Position numbers and translations under genes: made by a program
NCBI GenBank assembly: GCA_902519375.1
Contig: CABYJS010000009.1
Coordinates: forward strand, 1-37,679
Length of the DNA stretch: 37,679 bases
Direction: 5' to 3'
Source: an uncultured Pelagibacteraceae bacterium
GTDB lineage: Bacteria > Pseudomonadota > Alphaproteobacteria > Pelagibacterales > Pelagibacteraceae
Notes under the pieces: generated by a model
What the model was told of the DNA's origin: nothing
Database searches by the model: none
Seen by the model: the letters and a program-made list of their open reading frames with translations, nothing else
In this document: positions 36,193 through 37,679 of the stretch, piece by piece
How the letters are laid out: the number at the start of each line of letters is the position of its first letter
Position numbering within the stretch: position 1 is the first letter of the stretch

Positions 36193-37343
36193 TATCTTCT
36201 AAATCTCAAGTTACCTTTATGAAGATCACTTATCTTTGTGCATCCCATTAACTTCATGTCTCTGACTAATTCAGCTTTATATTTTTCTATAGCTCTTTCA
36301 ACACCTGGTTGCCCTCCAGCAGCTAAAGCGTATAAATATAACCTGCCACCTGAACATGCTTTTGCACCTAATGACAGTGCTTTAAGCATGTGAGTTCCTC
36401 TATGAATTCCTCCTTCACAAATAACATCAAGTTTGTCTCCTACCGCGTCTACAATTTCAGAAAGTTGATCAAATGGAGATCTTGATCCATCAAGTTGACG
36501 TCCTCCATGATTTGAAACCATTATACCTGTACATCCTATATCAACTGCTCTTTTAGCATCCTCAACTGACATAACACCTTTAAGTGCAAAGTGGCCTCCC
36601 CATTGAGAACAAAGTTTTTCAGCATCCTTCCAATTCATAGATTGGTCCAACATAGTAGAAAAATAATTTCCAATTGAAGAATTAGTACTTGTGCCTTCTT
36701 TTACAAAATCTTGAAGATGAGGTAATTCAAACTTACCTTTAGTTAAATAATTTATTCCCCACATTGGTTTTGTAGCGAAACTAAATAAACTTGAAAGGGT
36801 CAGTTTTGGTGGAGATGTAAAGCCTGTTCTAAGATCTCTTTCACGATTACCACCTGTTATTGTATCAACTGTTAAAGCCATTACATCAAACTTTGCTGCT
36901 TTAGCTCTTTCTAAACAAGAATCATTTAAACCTCTATCTTTGTGAAAATAAAACTGAAACATTTTCGGAGTATCGATCATTGAAGATATTTCTTCTACAC
37001 TTACAGTTGCTAATGCAGAGACACCAAACATTGTATTGAATTTTTGAGCCGCTCTACCAACTGCTCTTTCTCCATCGTAGTGAAAAAGTCTTTGAAGAGC
37101 TGTAGGTGCTAAATAAAATGGTAGGTCTAATTTTTTTCCAAATATGGTTGTAGACAAATCAACGTTTTCAACACCTCTTAAAACATTAGGAACTAAATCA
37201 ACATCATCAAAAGCACTGGTATTTCTTGCATAGGTAGTTTCATCATCAGCAGCACCATCAATATAATGAAATATTGGTGACGGTAGTTTTTGTTTAGCTA
37301 ATTTTCTAAAATCACTAAAGTTGTGACAATCTTTTAAATTCAT
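36192..37343 (-). CDS. FMN-dependent alpha-hydroxyacid dehydrogenase, copy 2
   Basis: 383 residues, tandem paralogue of the next gene, sharing more than half of its residues by eye, with several long identical runs (for example SNHGGRQLDGSRSPFDQ). The catalytic His/Arg/Lys/Tyr are kept (FALKGVMSVEDA, FQFYFHKDR). The FMN-phosphate loop reads EGGIHRGTHML, so the first Arg of the usual RRGT is His, and the active-site flank differs (GGRLYLYALAAGG rather than FGKMFLFSLAAGG). This suggests a shifted substrate range. It lies only 9 bases after the PagL-like gene. Confidence 0.93.
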   Translation of the reverse strand: MNLKDCHNFSDFRKLAKQKLPSPIFHYIDGAADDETTYARNTSAFDDVDLVPNVLRGVENVDLSTTIFGKKLDLPFYLAPTALQRLFHYDGERAVGRAAQKFNTMFGVSALATVSVEEISSMIDTPKMFQFYFHKDRGLNDSCLERAKAAKFDVMALTVDTITGGNRERDLRTGFTSPPKLTLSSLFSFATKPMWGINYLTKGKFELPHLQDFVKEGTSTNSSIGNYFSTMLDQSMNWKDAEKLCSQWGGHFALKGVMSVEDAKRAVDIGCTGIMVSNHGGRQLDGSRSPFDQLSEIVDAVGDKLDVICEGGIHRGTHMLKALSLGAKACSGGRLYLYALAAGGQPGVERAIEKYKAELVRDMKLMGCTKISDLHKGNLRFRR

Positions 37344-37352
37344 ATATCTTTT

Positions 37353-37679
37353 TTAAAACTTTTTTAAGAAATTAAACATATAACTATTTGCCCCAGGATT
37401 TTTTTTGCCTAAACTTGCATTTGACAAATGATTATATGAAAAACCAAATTGACTATCTTTAGGTAATTCTAAAGAAAGTTGAACTTCACTTTTAAACTCT
37501 AGCTCATGTCCTAAGTCTTTTCCATTACCTGAGTCATAGTAACCAGGTGCAAAACTTGGTGTTAGATTTAACGATCCAATCTTGTAATGAGCTTGTACAC
37601 CAGTGTAAAAATAAGTAGCATTATCAGCAGTAATCATTGCTCCAGTTATTGGAGATATATTTCCTAAAAAAATATTTCT
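37353..37679 (-). CDS. Outer-membrane lipid A deacylase (PagL)-like protein, 5' end cut
   Basis: The C-terminal 108 codons of a gene whose frame stays open to the end of the window. An ATG at 37637 is internal, because the family similarity continues upstream of it (FLGNISPITGAMIT). Features match the PagL/acyloxyacyl hydrolase beta-barrel family: LTPSFAPGYYDSGNGKDLG, EFKSEVQ, then the catalytic-looking GFSYNHLSNASLG and NPGANSYMFNFLKKF with a terminal Phe typical of outer-membrane proteins. The position where I expect the catalytic Glu of Pseudomonas PagL is Asn here. The gene precedes the hydroxyacid cluster by 9 bases. Confidence 0.75.
   Translation of the reverse strand, partial: RNIFLGNISPITGAMITADNATYFYTGVQAHYKIGSLNLTPSFAPGYYDSGNGKDLGHELEFKSEVQLSLELPKDSQFGFSYNHLSNASLGKKNPGANSYMFNFLKKF

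Noticed and set aside
1-37679. CRISPR arrays, insertion sequences, phage genes, tRNA or rRNA genes, DMSP lyase genes
   Set aside because: None were found: there are no regularly spaced repeats, no transposase or integrase frames, no rRNA or complete tRNA sequence, and no DddK/DddP/DddD-like protein.

Overview
The window is AT-rich (about 30% GC by eye), densely packed and overwhelmingly coded on the minus strand. Genes abut or overlap by a few bases and no stretch longer than about 170 bases lacks a gene. A streamlined marine alphaproteobacterium of the SAR11 (Pelagibacterales) type is the best fit: a DmdA-type DMSP demethylase, two TRAP transporters, an alphaproteobacterial sdhCDAB cluster, and very short spacers. 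Clade assignment is inference from gene content and composition.

Region 1 (1-6701) is a divergent catabolic island. On the minus strand lie an iron-containing alcohol dehydrogenase and a TRAP transporter (dctP, dctQ, and dctM cut by the window edge). On the plus strand lie an mmsA-type CoA-acylating semialdehyde dehydrogenase and an IclR regulator. A perfect inverted repeat sits between the two divergent promoters. The Fe-ADH plus MMSDH pair resembles DddB/DddC of DMSP-derived 3-hydroxypropionate catabolism (hypothesis).

Region 2 (6691-22444) is one uninterrupted minus-strand run read as ffh, rpsP, trmD, rplS, leuC, leuD, leuB, dmdC, dmdB, alpha/beta hydrolase, dmdA, asd, sdhC, sdhD, sdhA, sdhB. 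I see no terminator inside it. The DMSP demethylation genes sit between leucine biosynthesis and asd-sdh. The hydrolase between dmdB and dmdA is the most interesting functional unknown. ffh is preceded by a strongly structured leader RNA, and rimM is missing from the rpsP-trmD junction.

Region 3 (22606-24347) holds dapF and ftsY on the plus strand, so the SRP GTPase Ffh and its receptor FtsY are encoded less than 1 kb apart.

Region 4 (24340-31364, minus) is a second TRAP operon: a Tat-exported DctP, DctQ and DctM, then an amidase, a 58-residue membrane protein, an EamA exporter, a membrane-anchored alpha/beta hydrolase and an exported protein of unknown function. Both TRAP operons carry a hairpin-plus-T-tract between dctP and dctQ.

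Region 5 (31482-37679, minus) is a 2-hydroxyacid/2-oxoacid cluster: two tandem FMN-dependent 2-hydroxyacid dehydrogenases, an aminotransferase, a GlcD/D-lactate dehydrogenase-like flavoprotein and a D-2-hydroxyacid dehydrogenase. It is preceded by an outer-membrane lipid A deacylase (PagL)-like gene cut by the window end.
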